Origin: a virus
Length of the DNA stretch: 40,697 nucleotides
IMG/VR virus record: IMGVR_UViG_3300018891_000032
Coordinates: 1 to 40,697 of that record
Reading direction: 5' to 3' (one strand)
How positions within the stretch are numbered: the first letter of the stretch is position 1; each line of letters starts with the position of its first letter. A program made the position numbers and the translations under genes. Positions 31,158 to 38,157 of the stretch are shown piece by piece. The notes under the pieces are model-generated. The model had not been told where the DNA came from. It saw nothing but the letters and a program-made list of their open reading frames with translations, and searched no databases.

Positions 31158-32168
31158 GTGGCAAAATTAATCGTACTGATTGACCCCGGCCACGGGGCGG
31201 AAACGCCAGGAAAGTGCTCTCCGGACGGATCGCTCCGGGAATACGAATTTAACCGCGACGTCTCCCGCCGGCTGCAGAAACAGCTGCAGTCAGCAGGTAT
31301 CGACTCCCGTCTGACCGTTAGCGATAACACTGACATGCCTCTGATCAAACGCACCAATCTGGCACGGGAGCTGAAAAAACGCGGATATGATGTCCTGCTG
31401 GTTTCCATCCACGCCAACGCCGCGGGGAAAGGTTGGGGCCCGGCACAAGGCATTGAAACGTTCACCAACGATGATGCACAGCGGCTTGCGGATCTCATCC
31501 AGCGCCGTCTTGTAGAAGTCACCGGCCGTCGTAACCGCGGTGTCAAAAAAGCCGACCTCCACATCACCCGAGAGACAGCTCGGTATGGCATACCTGGTGT
31601 GCTGTGCGAGTTGGGATTCATGACCAACAAGGACGAGTGCACCTTGCTCAAAACCCCTGACTACCGCGAGAAGTGCGCGGTGGCTATTGCACAGGCGATT
31701 TTCCAGCTCTACGGGATGAATTTTCACGAATCCACAGACAATTCACAAAGTAAGCGGGCTACTGTGGAAAACTCCTGCGCTATCGAAGTGAACGGGAAGC
31801 TGCTGGCAGTCCGTGGAATCCTGCGAGACGGCAAGTCGCTGCTCCCGGTCCGTGCGGTGGCGGAGGAGGTAGGGAAGAGGGCGGTCGTCGGTTGGTGTGA
31901 TGCCAGCAGGACGGTAACACTCAACGGAAAGGCGTTGACCTCTCTGCAACTGATCAAAGGCACCGGCTACGCCTGGTCTCAGGAAATCGCTGCAGCTCTC
32001 GGCCTGACTGTGGAGTGGAATGGAACCACCAAACCCGTGAAACTGAAAGGGACCGTGTTAACATGGAAGAATGCTGAACCAAGTCATCCTGGTGATGGTA
32101 AGACTACTTGCCACTGTAGTGCTGGCCACCCTGACCGAACTGAGCCGTCTAGATCTACCGAAAATTAA
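31158..32168 (+). CDS. N-acetylmuramoyl-L-alanine amidase (endolysin)
   Basis: A 336-aa Amidase_3 enzyme that cuts the cell-wall stem peptide bond. Zinc ligands His12 (DPGHG), Glu28 and His85 (SIHAN), and catalytic Glu151 (CELGF). A C-terminal beta domain (about 205-265, EVNGKLLAVRGILRDGKSLL) resembles a copper-amine-oxidase-like stalk domain that may bind the wall. GTG 31158 has GGGGGTGA 5 nt upstream. The last ~35 residues look low in quality and overlap a hydrophobic frame. Confidence 0.92.
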   Translation: MAKLIVLIDPGHGAETPGKCSPDGSLREYEFNRDVSRRLQKQLQSAGIDSRLTVSDNTDMPLIKRTNLARELKKRGYDVLLVSIHANAAGKGWGPAQGIETFTNDDAQRLADLIQRRLVEVTGRRNRGVKKADLHITRETARYGIPGVLCELGFMTNKDECTLLKTPDYREKCAVAIAQAIFQLYGMNFHESTDNSQSKRATVENSCAIEVNGKLLAVRGILRDGKSLLPVRAVAEEVGKRAVVGWCDASRTVTLNGKALTSLQLIKGTGYAWSQEIAAALGLTVEWNGTTKPVKLKGTVLTWKNAEPSHPGDGKTTCHCSAGHPDRTEPSRSTEN

Positions 32169-32185
32169 TGAACGTAACACAGGCT

Positions 32186-32217
32186 GCCCTCCCTCCGAGT
32201 ATCCGTGGGAGGGCGTT
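32186..32217 (+). terminator. Hairpin after the amidase gene
   Basis: GCCCTCCC/GGGAGGGC stem with a 13-nt loop, followed by only a short T-run. Probably the end of the lysis transcript. Confidence 0.55.
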
Positions 32218-32260
32218 TCAATTCAGATATCAGCATTTTGGATAAACATGGCGTTGGAAT

Positions 32261-32740
32261 CTAACTTTTTTGAAGATTCAAAACAATTTTTGCAATTTTT
32301 TGTCCTGTCTCATCTTGCCACGTTATTTCAAAAGAAAGATCCCGGTGGAATATTTGTGCGATTTCCTCCGGACTCATTTCTTGTCGAAATTTTATGGTGT
32401 CACGCCCCGGTTCAGTAATGAATATTTGAATGGGTTTCCCTTCTTGTATGAGTGGTGATGTAATTGCGCCGGTAATTTGGTTGTGTACCAAGTCAGCCTT
32501 ATATGTCAGTTCATTAATTTTCATTCGCTGTAAAGGAACAAGAACACCCTCGAATATCACTTCACTCCCATCATTTGAAGGTTTAACTATTAACTTGCCT
32601 TCCCAATGCTCGCTTGACCCTTGAAATATGTATGACCAATTTCGAGATGAATAGAAATTATTGTTGAAAACATAAATTGAACCAATTATAAATATTATCA
32701 ACAAACCAATTAATAAGTAAATTCTTTTGGTCTTTTCCAT
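32261..32740 (-). CDS. Membrane-anchored extracytoplasmic protein, unknown
   Basis: A 159-aa protein with an N-terminal signal anchor (about 6-25, IYLLIGLLIIFIIGSIYVF) and a soluble, beta-rich outer part. AT-richer than the phage structural genes and leftward, like the next gene. GGGGGATAGGGG lies upstream. Possibly a lysogenic conversion gene; no family recognised. Confidence 0.6.
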   Translation of the reverse strand: MEKTKRIYLLIGLLIIFIIGSIYVFNNNFYSSRNWSYIFQGSSEHWEGKLIVKPSNDGSEVIFEGVLVPLQRMKINELTYKADLVHNQITGAITSPLIQEGKPIQIFITEPGRDTIKFRQEMSPEEIAQIFHRDLSFEITWQDETGQKIAKIVLNLQKS

Positions 32741-32764
32741 CCCCTATCCCCCATTTGAATAATT

Positions 32765-32785
32765 CCCGCGGTCAAAGACCGCGGG
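32765..32785 (-). terminator. Perfect GC-rich hairpin after the secreted protein gene
   Basis: CCCGCGGTC-AAA-GACCGCGGG, 9-bp perfect stem between two leftward genes. There is no strong T-run on either strand, so termination is likely but not certain. Confidence 0.55.
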
Positions 32786-32804
32786 TGAACGGAGTGTATG
32801 ATAC

Positions 32805-33524
32805 TTACGGATTACCTAACCCAACACTTGAAAGGAGAGTTGCGGTAGTCGAACGTGCGGTATAATTAGTCGTCAATGTCCCGCCGCAGTATCCGGCACC
32901 AGAAAGGTTCACGTAATCCCAAGTAGGTGTCTTTACATAGGTTTGTCCCCAATTCACTGGGCTAATTGTGGTCGGGCTTTGTTCATTAAAGTAATTTTTT
33001 CCCGATGGGGTCCTTCCTTCAGTTTTGGCATTGAAAACCGCACTATTGATCTTGAGTAAATTTCCATCATGCAGAGTATAAACTGCTTCATAGCGGGTAG
33101 CCTTGCCGTATTGATCCGTGCCAACTGTCGTAGTACTAAAGTAACCCGTAATATTTTGAGTGAAGTTTTCACCTGGATTGCTCTTGGGATCGTCCATTAC
33201 AGCAGAACCAAGTACTACAAAATCAGTTGTAATGGCATCCCCTTTTTTTGTCTGCTTAAGTTTCTGGACAGTAAAATACTTCTTGATTTTTGCGTCAACC
33301 TTCTTCCCGCTTTGATCCAATAACTGAACATCAAATTTTAAACCTTCTAATCCTGGATCCCGTTTTCCTGCTAATGCATCCTGTATTAGTTCTTTAGTTG
33401 ATTTTTGATTTGCTTCAAACAATACTTCCTCTTTAGGTGATGTTGATGCTTGAGCCAAGCCACCTCCTACCGCAAAACAAACCAAGGATAACAGCGTGAA
33501 CACAGAACGCGCGAGCTTTTTCAT
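32805..33524 (-). CDS. Secreted protein, unknown function
   Basis: A 239-aa protein with a Sec signal peptide (MKKLARSVFTLLSLVCFAVG, cleavage near ASTS at 27-30). The mature part is polar and Thr/Asn-rich with no recognised domain. GGGAGGTAGT lies before the start. Leftward, downstream of the lysis module: a common place for prophage-borne virulence or fitness genes. Function unknown. Confidence 0.65.
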   Translation of the reverse strand: MKKLARSVFTLLSLVCFAVGGGLAQASTSPKEEVLFEANQKSTKELIQDALAGKRDPGLEGLKFDVQLLDQSGKKVDAKIKKYFTVQKLKQTKKGDAITTDFVVLGSAVMDDPKSNPGENFTQNITGYFSTTTVGTDQYGKATRYEAVYTLHDGNLLKINSAVFNAKTEGRTPSGKNYFNEQSPTTISPVNWGQTYVKTPTWDYVNLSGAGYCGGTLTTNYTARSTTATLLSSVGLGNP

Positions 33525-33886
33525 AACATACTACCTCCCAAAGAAAATTTGAGACAGTGAATAAAGTTGGAAAAATTATGTAGGTCTCATGTAACAAATT
33601 ACCATAACTGGGTTGTTTTGTGAACATACTTTTTTCTAAAATTGAGAAAAATATGAATATTATCGGTTGTTGTATACAAAGTATTGCTGTATGTTATGGT
33701 AGTATTCCCCTGATTATGGCTCGGTTTAAAGAGCTCCCGGAATCAAAAACAAGTTGATCCGTGGAGTTTGATGTTCGCGTTTTGTTTGCATATACCAAAA
33801 AACAAACTCGAATCGAGTGTGAAAATGTGCTTCAAGATCAGCACAGCTTACCAAACACATATAAAAAAGCTAAGCAGATAATGGAA
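33525..33886 (+). other. Long intergenic region with a possible promoter
   Basis: No convincing gene. A plus-strand promoter-like pair TTGTTG (33667-33672), 17-bp spacer, TATGTT (33690-33695) includes the palindrome TTGTATACAA. Transcription from it would end at the terminator at 33887, giving a short RNA of about 210 nt. Confidence 0.35.
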
Positions 33887-33918
33887 GCCCTCTGGCGTTA
33901 CTCGCCGGAGGGCATTTT
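33887..33918 (+). terminator. Intrinsic terminator overlapping the AlpA-like gene end
   Basis: An 11-bp stem GCCCTCTGGCG/CGCCGGAGGGC (one G-U pair), loop TTACT, then ATTTTTG. The stop codon of the leftward AlpA-like gene lies in the loop. Confidence 0.75.
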
Positions 33919-34122
33919 TGTGTTCTTTGGCCTTCCTCTTTTTCTCGGTGTATCAATCCACGTCTGGATTTGTTCCCGAAGCCACAAGGGCCCACATGAC
34001 AACGTTTTTACCGGTTCCGGAAATTGGCCGCGGCGGATGTACTCCTGGATGTAACCCTTTGATTTTCCAGTCATCTGACAGACCTCGCCAAACCCCAGAA
34101 TTTCATCAAGCTCAACCTTCAC
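33898..34122 (-). CDS. AlpA/excisionase-like DNA-binding protein
   Basis: A 74-aa MerR-like winged HTH protein (FGEVCQMTGKSKGYIQEYIR, then RRGQFPEPVKTL and WLREQIQTWID). Such proteins act as excisionase or AlpA-type regulators of mobile elements. GTG 34122 is preceded by GAAGGGAT. It stands alone between large non-coding stretches; it may belong to the prophage end or to another mobile element. Confidence 0.75.
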   Translation of the reverse strand: MKVELDEILGFGEVCQMTGKSKGYIQEYIRRGQFPEPVKTLSCGPLWLREQIQTWIDTPRKRGRPKNTKMPSGE

Positions 34123-34293
34123 TTTAATCCCTTCTTCCCATTACTGCTGTTACCCACAAGTATGCCACAGCGACAACTAGGATAACGTTTTGCCACCACT
34201 GATCGGTGGGGGAGTATGTCGACAGAAGAGCCAGACCTAAAACTCCACGAGTAGAAACCAGATTTCGTGCGTCTAATTTTCGGTTTTTCATGC

Positions 34294-34377
34294 TATACTT
34301 AGGATGGTGGGGGGAGGTTTCCCTCCCCGGTGTTACTTGCGGCGTTTACCTTGGCGGGGGCGCCGCTTTTGCTTTTT
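34294..34377 (+). ncRNA. Candidate small RNA with promoter and terminator
   Basis: Extended -10 TGCTATACT (TATACT at 34294-34299; the -35 is weak). Transcript from about 34306 would start with a 7-bp hairpin GGGGAGG-TTTC-CCTCCCC and end with a GCGGCG/CGCCGC hairpin (34339-34366) and TTTTGCTTTTT. It is about 70 nt. Alternatively a leader with attenuator for the operon 216 bp downstream. Confidence 0.4.
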
Positions 34378-34496
34378 CCTCCGCTTTACCAGTGCGGATG
34401 TACCCAGGAAGCATATGTCGATACTAATTTCTAACTGAGATAGATGAGTGAACTTCTGATTCCTTCGTAGTTGAGTTTTGGGATGGTGGGGGGAGT

Positions 34497-34576
34497 TTGA
34501 CCAATGCCCCCAAAATTTAGTAGGATAGGAATGTTGCGATTTGGAAAAAAACCAAATTCGACCTAATTCTACTAAA
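34497..34576 (+). promoter_or_regulatory. Operon promoter with inverted-repeat operator
   Basis: -35 TTGACC (34497-34502), 18-bp spacer, -10 TAGGAT (34521-34526). An imperfect inverted repeat (TTTAGTAGGATAGG at 34516-34529, CCTAATTCTACTAAA at 34562-34576) covers the -10 and the leader. An inner ATTTGG/CCAAAT hairpin (34539-34557) sits between the arms. Operator or RNA fold; both fit. Confidence 0.45.
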
Positions 34577-34592
34577 AGGTGGCGCCGGGGAA

Positions 34593-35906
34593 ATGGTTAA
34601 CAAAAGGGGAGTTTTGCTAAGAGTATTAGATAGATTAAAAATCGATGAAGCAATTGAAGTGATTAGAGAAAAATATCCGAATTGGACTCCTGAAAAAAAG
34701 CCAAAGAAAAAGGCAGATATAAAAGAAAAGTTCTTATCACTTGACCAGATTATCAGAGAAGACGAAATTGAAGATTTCGTCCAAATGGCTGTGATGAAGA
34801 AAAACATTGGGTTCCCTGCATACACATACAAGATAACAAGTACTGATTTCCTAGATGGATTAACAGCTCAAGAAGTTGCAGAGACCTTTTCAAAAAATAA
34901 CTATACATTTAAAGACATTTACTTAATCACTACAGTCGCGAAACTTACTAATAATGTGATTGAATTAAACGTTAGATTAAAAGAATACGAAAGTTCCTGG
35001 AGAACAGGAGCGAATAATATAGAAAGCCTTTCCGCAGTCTATACATCAAACGTAATTTTAGATATTGAGCGAAAAGTCCTGACGGTGATTTCTGGAAATC
35101 ATAAAGTACACGAGGAAATTATCAGTTTCCTCCAATTGGTACTACGTTGGCCATTGCATTCATATCGTGTAAAAGAGATAACCAATCAGTTAATGGATCT
35201 GGGGAGTGTAAGCTTTAAAACCGCGGTACTTCTTGATTTGACTCATAACCGATTAAAGGAAAAGGGAATTGAATCAACATTTAAAGAGATAAAATTTGCG
35301 ATTGGAAATAAACGAAGAAAAGATGGGATACGAAATGTAGCAATTGGGGGGAGGGCGCTCCTGTCCTCTCAACTGGCTTGCGAATATATTACGATGGGAA
35401 GTGACATCGTATTTTTTAAAGTTGACATGCAAATGGACGGAGAAGAATTCTCCGCAAAGGTCTATCTCAAAGGTCAGGAATTGGATATACTGAAAATAGT
35501 TATCTTAGACACAGATAACGAAGTTGTAAAGAAAAAAGCTATGAGTATTATCCAGCAAGAATATATCGATTTATGTACTATAGGCATCCAAAATATGCCA
35601 GAAACTAAAAAATTACTTGAATCGATTAAGGAGAAATTCGTAAATCAAGATCAGTTAATTACTCGTGCGATAAAAGATAGTACATTGAAATCGATTGAAA
35701 TTATGGCAAACTTATTGGATATTTTGGATGACCAAGATGAGCGTGTTCTTGATGCATTAACTCAGTTTGTAGAATCAAATAGAACCATACTTGATTCTGT
35801 AGGGTTTGATGACATTGACGTTAACCTTGAAAAAATTAATAATTTTGTTGGACTTGAAAATGAAGCGGTACTTGATGATGAAGATTATACGGAATCCGAT
35901 GAATAA
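34593..35906 (+). CDS. Three-gene system, protein 1 (unknown, acidic C-terminus)
   Basis: A 437-aa protein not recognised from any family. The N-terminal ~50 residues are basic (PEKKPKKKADIKEK). The middle has mixed helix and strand (VLTVISGNHKVHEEI, FFKVDMQMDGEEFSAKVYL), and the end is helical and very acidic (DDEDYTESDE). AT-rich, unlike the phage and the conjugation genes. Six bases separate its stop from the next gene's TTG 35912 frame. Could be the sensor or regulator of the system; no motif proves this. Confidence 0.7.
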   Translation: MVNKRGVLLRVLDRLKIDEAIEVIREKYPNWTPEKKPKKKADIKEKFLSLDQIIREDEIEDFVQMAVMKKNIGFPAYTYKITSTDFLDGLTAQEVAETFSKNNYTFKDIYLITTVAKLTNNVIELNVRLKEYESSWRTGANNIESLSAVYTSNVILDIERKVLTVISGNHKVHEEIISFLQLVLRWPLHSYRVKEITNQLMDLGSVSFKTAVLLDLTHNRLKEKGIESTFKEIKFAIGNKRRKDGIRNVAIGGRALLSSQLACEYITMGSDIVFFKVDMQMDGEEFSAKVYLKGQELDILKIVILDTDNEVVKKKAMSIIQQEYIDLCTIGIQNMPETKKLLESIKEKFVNQDQLITRAIKDSTLKSIEIMANLLDILDDQDERVLDALTQFVESNRTILDSVGFDDIDVNLEKINNFVGLENEAVLDDEDYTESDE

Positions 35907-35929
35907 ATAATTTGAAGGTGGTGAGTTTG

Positions 35930-36568
35930 GTGCTGGGCTGGATGGAAGATAGTGTTCTCTATGAATTTAATGCTTTGGAATTCAAGGACATCACAAGCCG
36001 ACTCACCCCTTCAAAATATGAATCAATTGATTTTAGGCATCTTGAGAATGGAAATTTGGAAATCAAGTATACCTGGATTGATCCGATACGAATGAAGGAT
36101 AAAATTATTGCAAGAGACCAAAAGACCGTTACATTTTGGTTTTTTTGTAATAAATTTTTAATGTCCTGCTTTGGTAACTCAGAAAGCGCTATTTCTTACG
36201 CAATTCTTAATTTATCAAAAAAAGCAAAGGCAGAATTTAAGCGTGTTGATACATTTGATCATTGGTATCAATTCCATTATCCCGCTAATAATTGGTTTGC
36301 AACATTAACAGGTGTACATATTAAGAAGAATCCAAGTGCTTTTGATGAACGGGACATTTTAAAACTTAATATTAAGGAATTAACACGGGAGAAGCTAAAC
36401 GAAAGCTTCGATAAAAAGGAAATAACCAACTTAACTTTCAGATATGGTAATACTACATTTCATATTGACCTTGCCTCAGTAATATCATTTGCAGATACTG
36501 CATCTGAAAAAGAAATATATAGCGTGGTTAAAAATATTGTAGAAGAGTTGCGAAAGAAACATGATTAA
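35930..36568 (+). CDS. Three-gene system, protein 2 (unknown)
   Basis: A 212-aa soluble protein, unrecognised, with a WIDPIRMKDKIIARDQKTVTF beta-like stretch and conserved-looking aromatic residues (WYQFHYPANNWF). GTG 35930 has AAGGTGGTGA 8 nt upstream; TTG 35927 or ATG 35942 are alternatives. Its last 8 nt overlap the next gene, so the pair is translationally coupled. Same AT-rich composition as its neighbours. Confidence 0.68.
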   Translation: MLGWMEDSVLYEFNALEFKDITSRLTPSKYESIDFRHLENGNLEIKYTWIDPIRMKDKIIARDQKTVTFWFFCNKFLMSCFGNSESAISYAILNLSKKAKAEFKRVDTFDHWYQFHYPANNWFATLTGVHIKKNPSAFDERDILKLNIKELTREKLNESFDKKEITNLTFRYGNTTFHIDLASVISFADTASEKEIYSVVKNIVEELRKKHD

Positions 36569-37634
36569 AAGGTGGCTCGTTTTTTTACTTCTTTTAGTTC
36601 TTCCGGTTCTATTGTTATTTCAAATTAATTTTGTTAGGGTTTTCACTGACAATGAGTACGATAAATTAAAAGATCAAGTTGAGTTGATTAGTTGGCTTTT
36701 CGCTGGTGTGGTAGCCATGGTGGCTTTTTTAAGCTTGTTTATTGGTTTCTTGTATGAGAATAAGATGATCGCAGCATCAAATATTCGAAGGCAATTGTAC
36801 CATCCGTATAGCCTAAGCTTAACAGACATCAGACAGAACTTACTTTCCTATGAGAGAAATATTTCAGGAAGTCGGCTTATCAAATATATTTATTACAACT
36901 TTGTCCTGGTGTCTACATTTACTATTTTTATTTGGGGTACTGCAGTTGGATTTTATACTCAGTTCCAATTTTCTCATAAAGTAAATTTCTCGATTGAATC
37001 AGTACTAAATTTTGGGATTTATGCTTTTTATGCATTACTTTGCTTTCTTCTATTTGGCGTTACATTTTTACTTAATCAATTGAGGAATAATAAAGATCCA
37101 CTGGGTAGTGGTTATCTACCGACAACAAAGGATTTATGTAATATTGACCATTTGATTAAAGCTGGCTGTGATCTTGACGAACTGTCATTAAAGCTTGGGC
37201 CAAGCTTAGAATTTTTCAAAAACCCACCATTTGATAATCCAACTTATGAAATGAATTTTCATCTACCTATTAAACTATCTAATTTAAGATTTGTTATAAA
37301 ACTGTATGATAAGGACAGACGCCCTCTTGTTAAATGCTACGGGATAATAAACACTGTTACATTTATAGGTGAAAAAGTCCTTATCAATTTAACAAATGAT
37401 TTGTCAGAGTCTGTATATCTCGCTTTACAAGAGGAGTCCACGGGTGAGTTTAAACTTTATGATTCTGAGCTTACGGTTATATCACGAATTAATTTGAAAC
37501 TAAGTGATAGTACAAATGAGGGTTTCAGCTTTAAGGCTAGTCGCGTAATTTACCAACGGGATTCTATAGAATTAGATAAGGGATTACTTGAGGATATCAC
37601 GGATACTGGAATAAAATATTTGATAGAGAGATGA
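36561..37634 (+). CDS. Three-gene system, four-helix membrane protein
   Basis: A 357-aa protein with four transmembrane segments (about 5-22, 42-64, 110-132 and 148-171) and a soluble, beta-rich C-terminal domain of about 185 residues. Overlaps protein 2 by 8 nt. This layout, a membrane protein at the end of a small operon, fits a membrane effector in defence or a surface exclusion protein, but no family is recognised. Stop codon lies in a strong terminator. Confidence 0.72.
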   Translation: MIKRWLVFLLLLVLPVLLLFQINFVRVFTDNEYDKLKDQVELISWLFAGVVAMVAFLSLFIGFLYENKMIAASNIRRQLYHPYSLSLTDIRQNLLSYERNISGSRLIKYIYYNFVLVSTFTIFIWGTAVGFYTQFQFSHKVNFSIESVLNFGIYAFYALLCFLLFGVTFLLNQLRNNKDPLGSGYLPTTKDLCNIDHLIKAGCDLDELSLKLGPSLEFFKNPPFDNPTYEMNFHLPIKLSNLRFVIKLYDKDRRPLVKCYGIINTVTFIGEKVLINLTNDLSESVYLALQEESTGEFKLYDSELTVISRINLKLSDSTNEGFSFKASRVIYQRDSIELDKGLLEDITDTGIKYLIER

Positions 37635-37664
37635 TGACCAGTTGAACTGGTCATCATTTTATTT
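37631..37664 (+). terminator. Terminator of the three-gene operon
   Basis: A 13-bp perfect stem ATGATGACCAGTT/AACTGGTCATCAT (one-base centre) followed by TTTATTT. It closes the operon and separates it from the GC-rich DNA. Confidence 0.85.
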
Positions 37665-37707
37665 ACATGTTCTCCTCATGTTCGCATATAATACAAACAA
37701 ACGTTCC
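37662..37707 (+). promoter_or_regulatory. Promoter with LexA-like box
   Basis: Perfect -10 TATAAT (37687-37692) with a weak -35 TTTACA (37662-37667, 19-bp spacing). Directly after the -10, CAAACAAACGTTCC (37694-37707) matches 13 of 14 LexA consensus positions and would overlap the transcription start. Confidence 0.5.
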
Positions 37708-37722
37708 TGTGGCGGTGTTTGT

Positions 37723-38067
37723 CTGAATGAGCAGATCCACTCTTGGCTCTCCTTGCGGCAACTTGCCGCTTACCTGCAGCATGACAAAGAGAAGATCGAA
37801 GGTGCTCCTCTGAAGTTCCCCATCGGATACGCCAATATCATGACGACTTTCGCTGGCCAAGCTGATACCCGGGCCAAGGAAGCGTATCCGCAGCTTGGGT
37901 GCGGCGGCACCTCGATCCTAGGCTTCGTTCTGGACCGAGGAGAGCACTTCGTCATGTGGAAGCAGCGAGGGGAGACGCATCTGTTCCGGATCAACGACAC
38001 CAAACTGCGGGCAGAAGCACAAAAAATTCCTGATGGTTTGGTGGCTGAACATGAAAAACAGGTATAA
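37723..38067 (+). CDS. Small unknown protein behind a LexA-like box
   Basis: A frame of about 114 codons with strong host-like codon use (GC-rich third positions), reading NEQIHSWLSLRQLAAYLQHD... and ending VAEHEKQV. No ATG starts it: the in-frame CTG 37723 has a GGCGGTG weak ribosome site 5 nt upstream, or the gene is a 5'-truncated remnant cut by insertion of the AT-rich island. No family recognised. SOS control is inferred from the upstream box. Confidence 0.5.
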   Translation: MNEQIHSWLSLRQLAAYLQHDKEKIEGAPLKFPIGYANIMTTFAGQADTRAKEAYPQLGCGGTSILGFVLDRGEHFVMWKQRGETHLFRINDTKLRAEAQKIPDGLVAEHEKQV

Positions 38068-38069
38068 TA

Positions 38070-38157
38070 TCCGCCCGCCTCGCATACGCTCTAGCGAAGG
38101 CGAGCGTTAGGGGATACTACGGCCTCCGTCCCGAAAGGGTTGGAGGCCTTGTTTTTA
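38070..38157 (+). ncRNA. Candidate structured RNA
   Basis: TATAAT (38063-38068) with TTGGTG at 19 bp upstream could start a short RNA. It would fold into nested stems CGCCT/AGGCG (38076-38102) around CGCT/AGCG, then end in the terminator hairpin at 38121-38148 with its T-run. The weak promoter spacing makes this tentative. Confidence 0.3.
38121..38157 (+). terminator. Terminator between convergent genes
   Basis: GGCCTCC/GGAGGCC stem with an inner CCC-GAAA-GGG, followed by TTGTTTTT. It stands between the rightward small gene and the leftward ATPase gene. Confidence 0.82.

Larger units (their letters stand above)
34123..34592 (+). other. Long non-coding region upstream of the three-gene operon
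   Basis: 470 bp without a convincing gene. It contains a 15-bp direct repeat GGATGGTGGGGGGAG (34302-34316 and 34481-34495), each copy able to fold with a C-rich stretch close behind it, a possible small RNA (34294-34377), and the operon promoter and operator (34497-34576). Confidence 0.6.

Noticed and set aside
32071-32418. Full 115-codon frame overlapping the amidase end
   Set aside because: It runs through a terminator hairpin and antisense to the next gene; only its first hydrophobic part deserves a look.
33761-34054. Plus-strand open frame across the AlpA-like gene
   Set aside because: No ribosome site, runs through a terminator and antisense to a recognisable HTH gene.
37663-37860. Minus-strand frame ending in a CIICEH cysteine motif
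   Set aside because: The plus-strand frame has much stronger codon pattern; the minus frame has no ribosome site.
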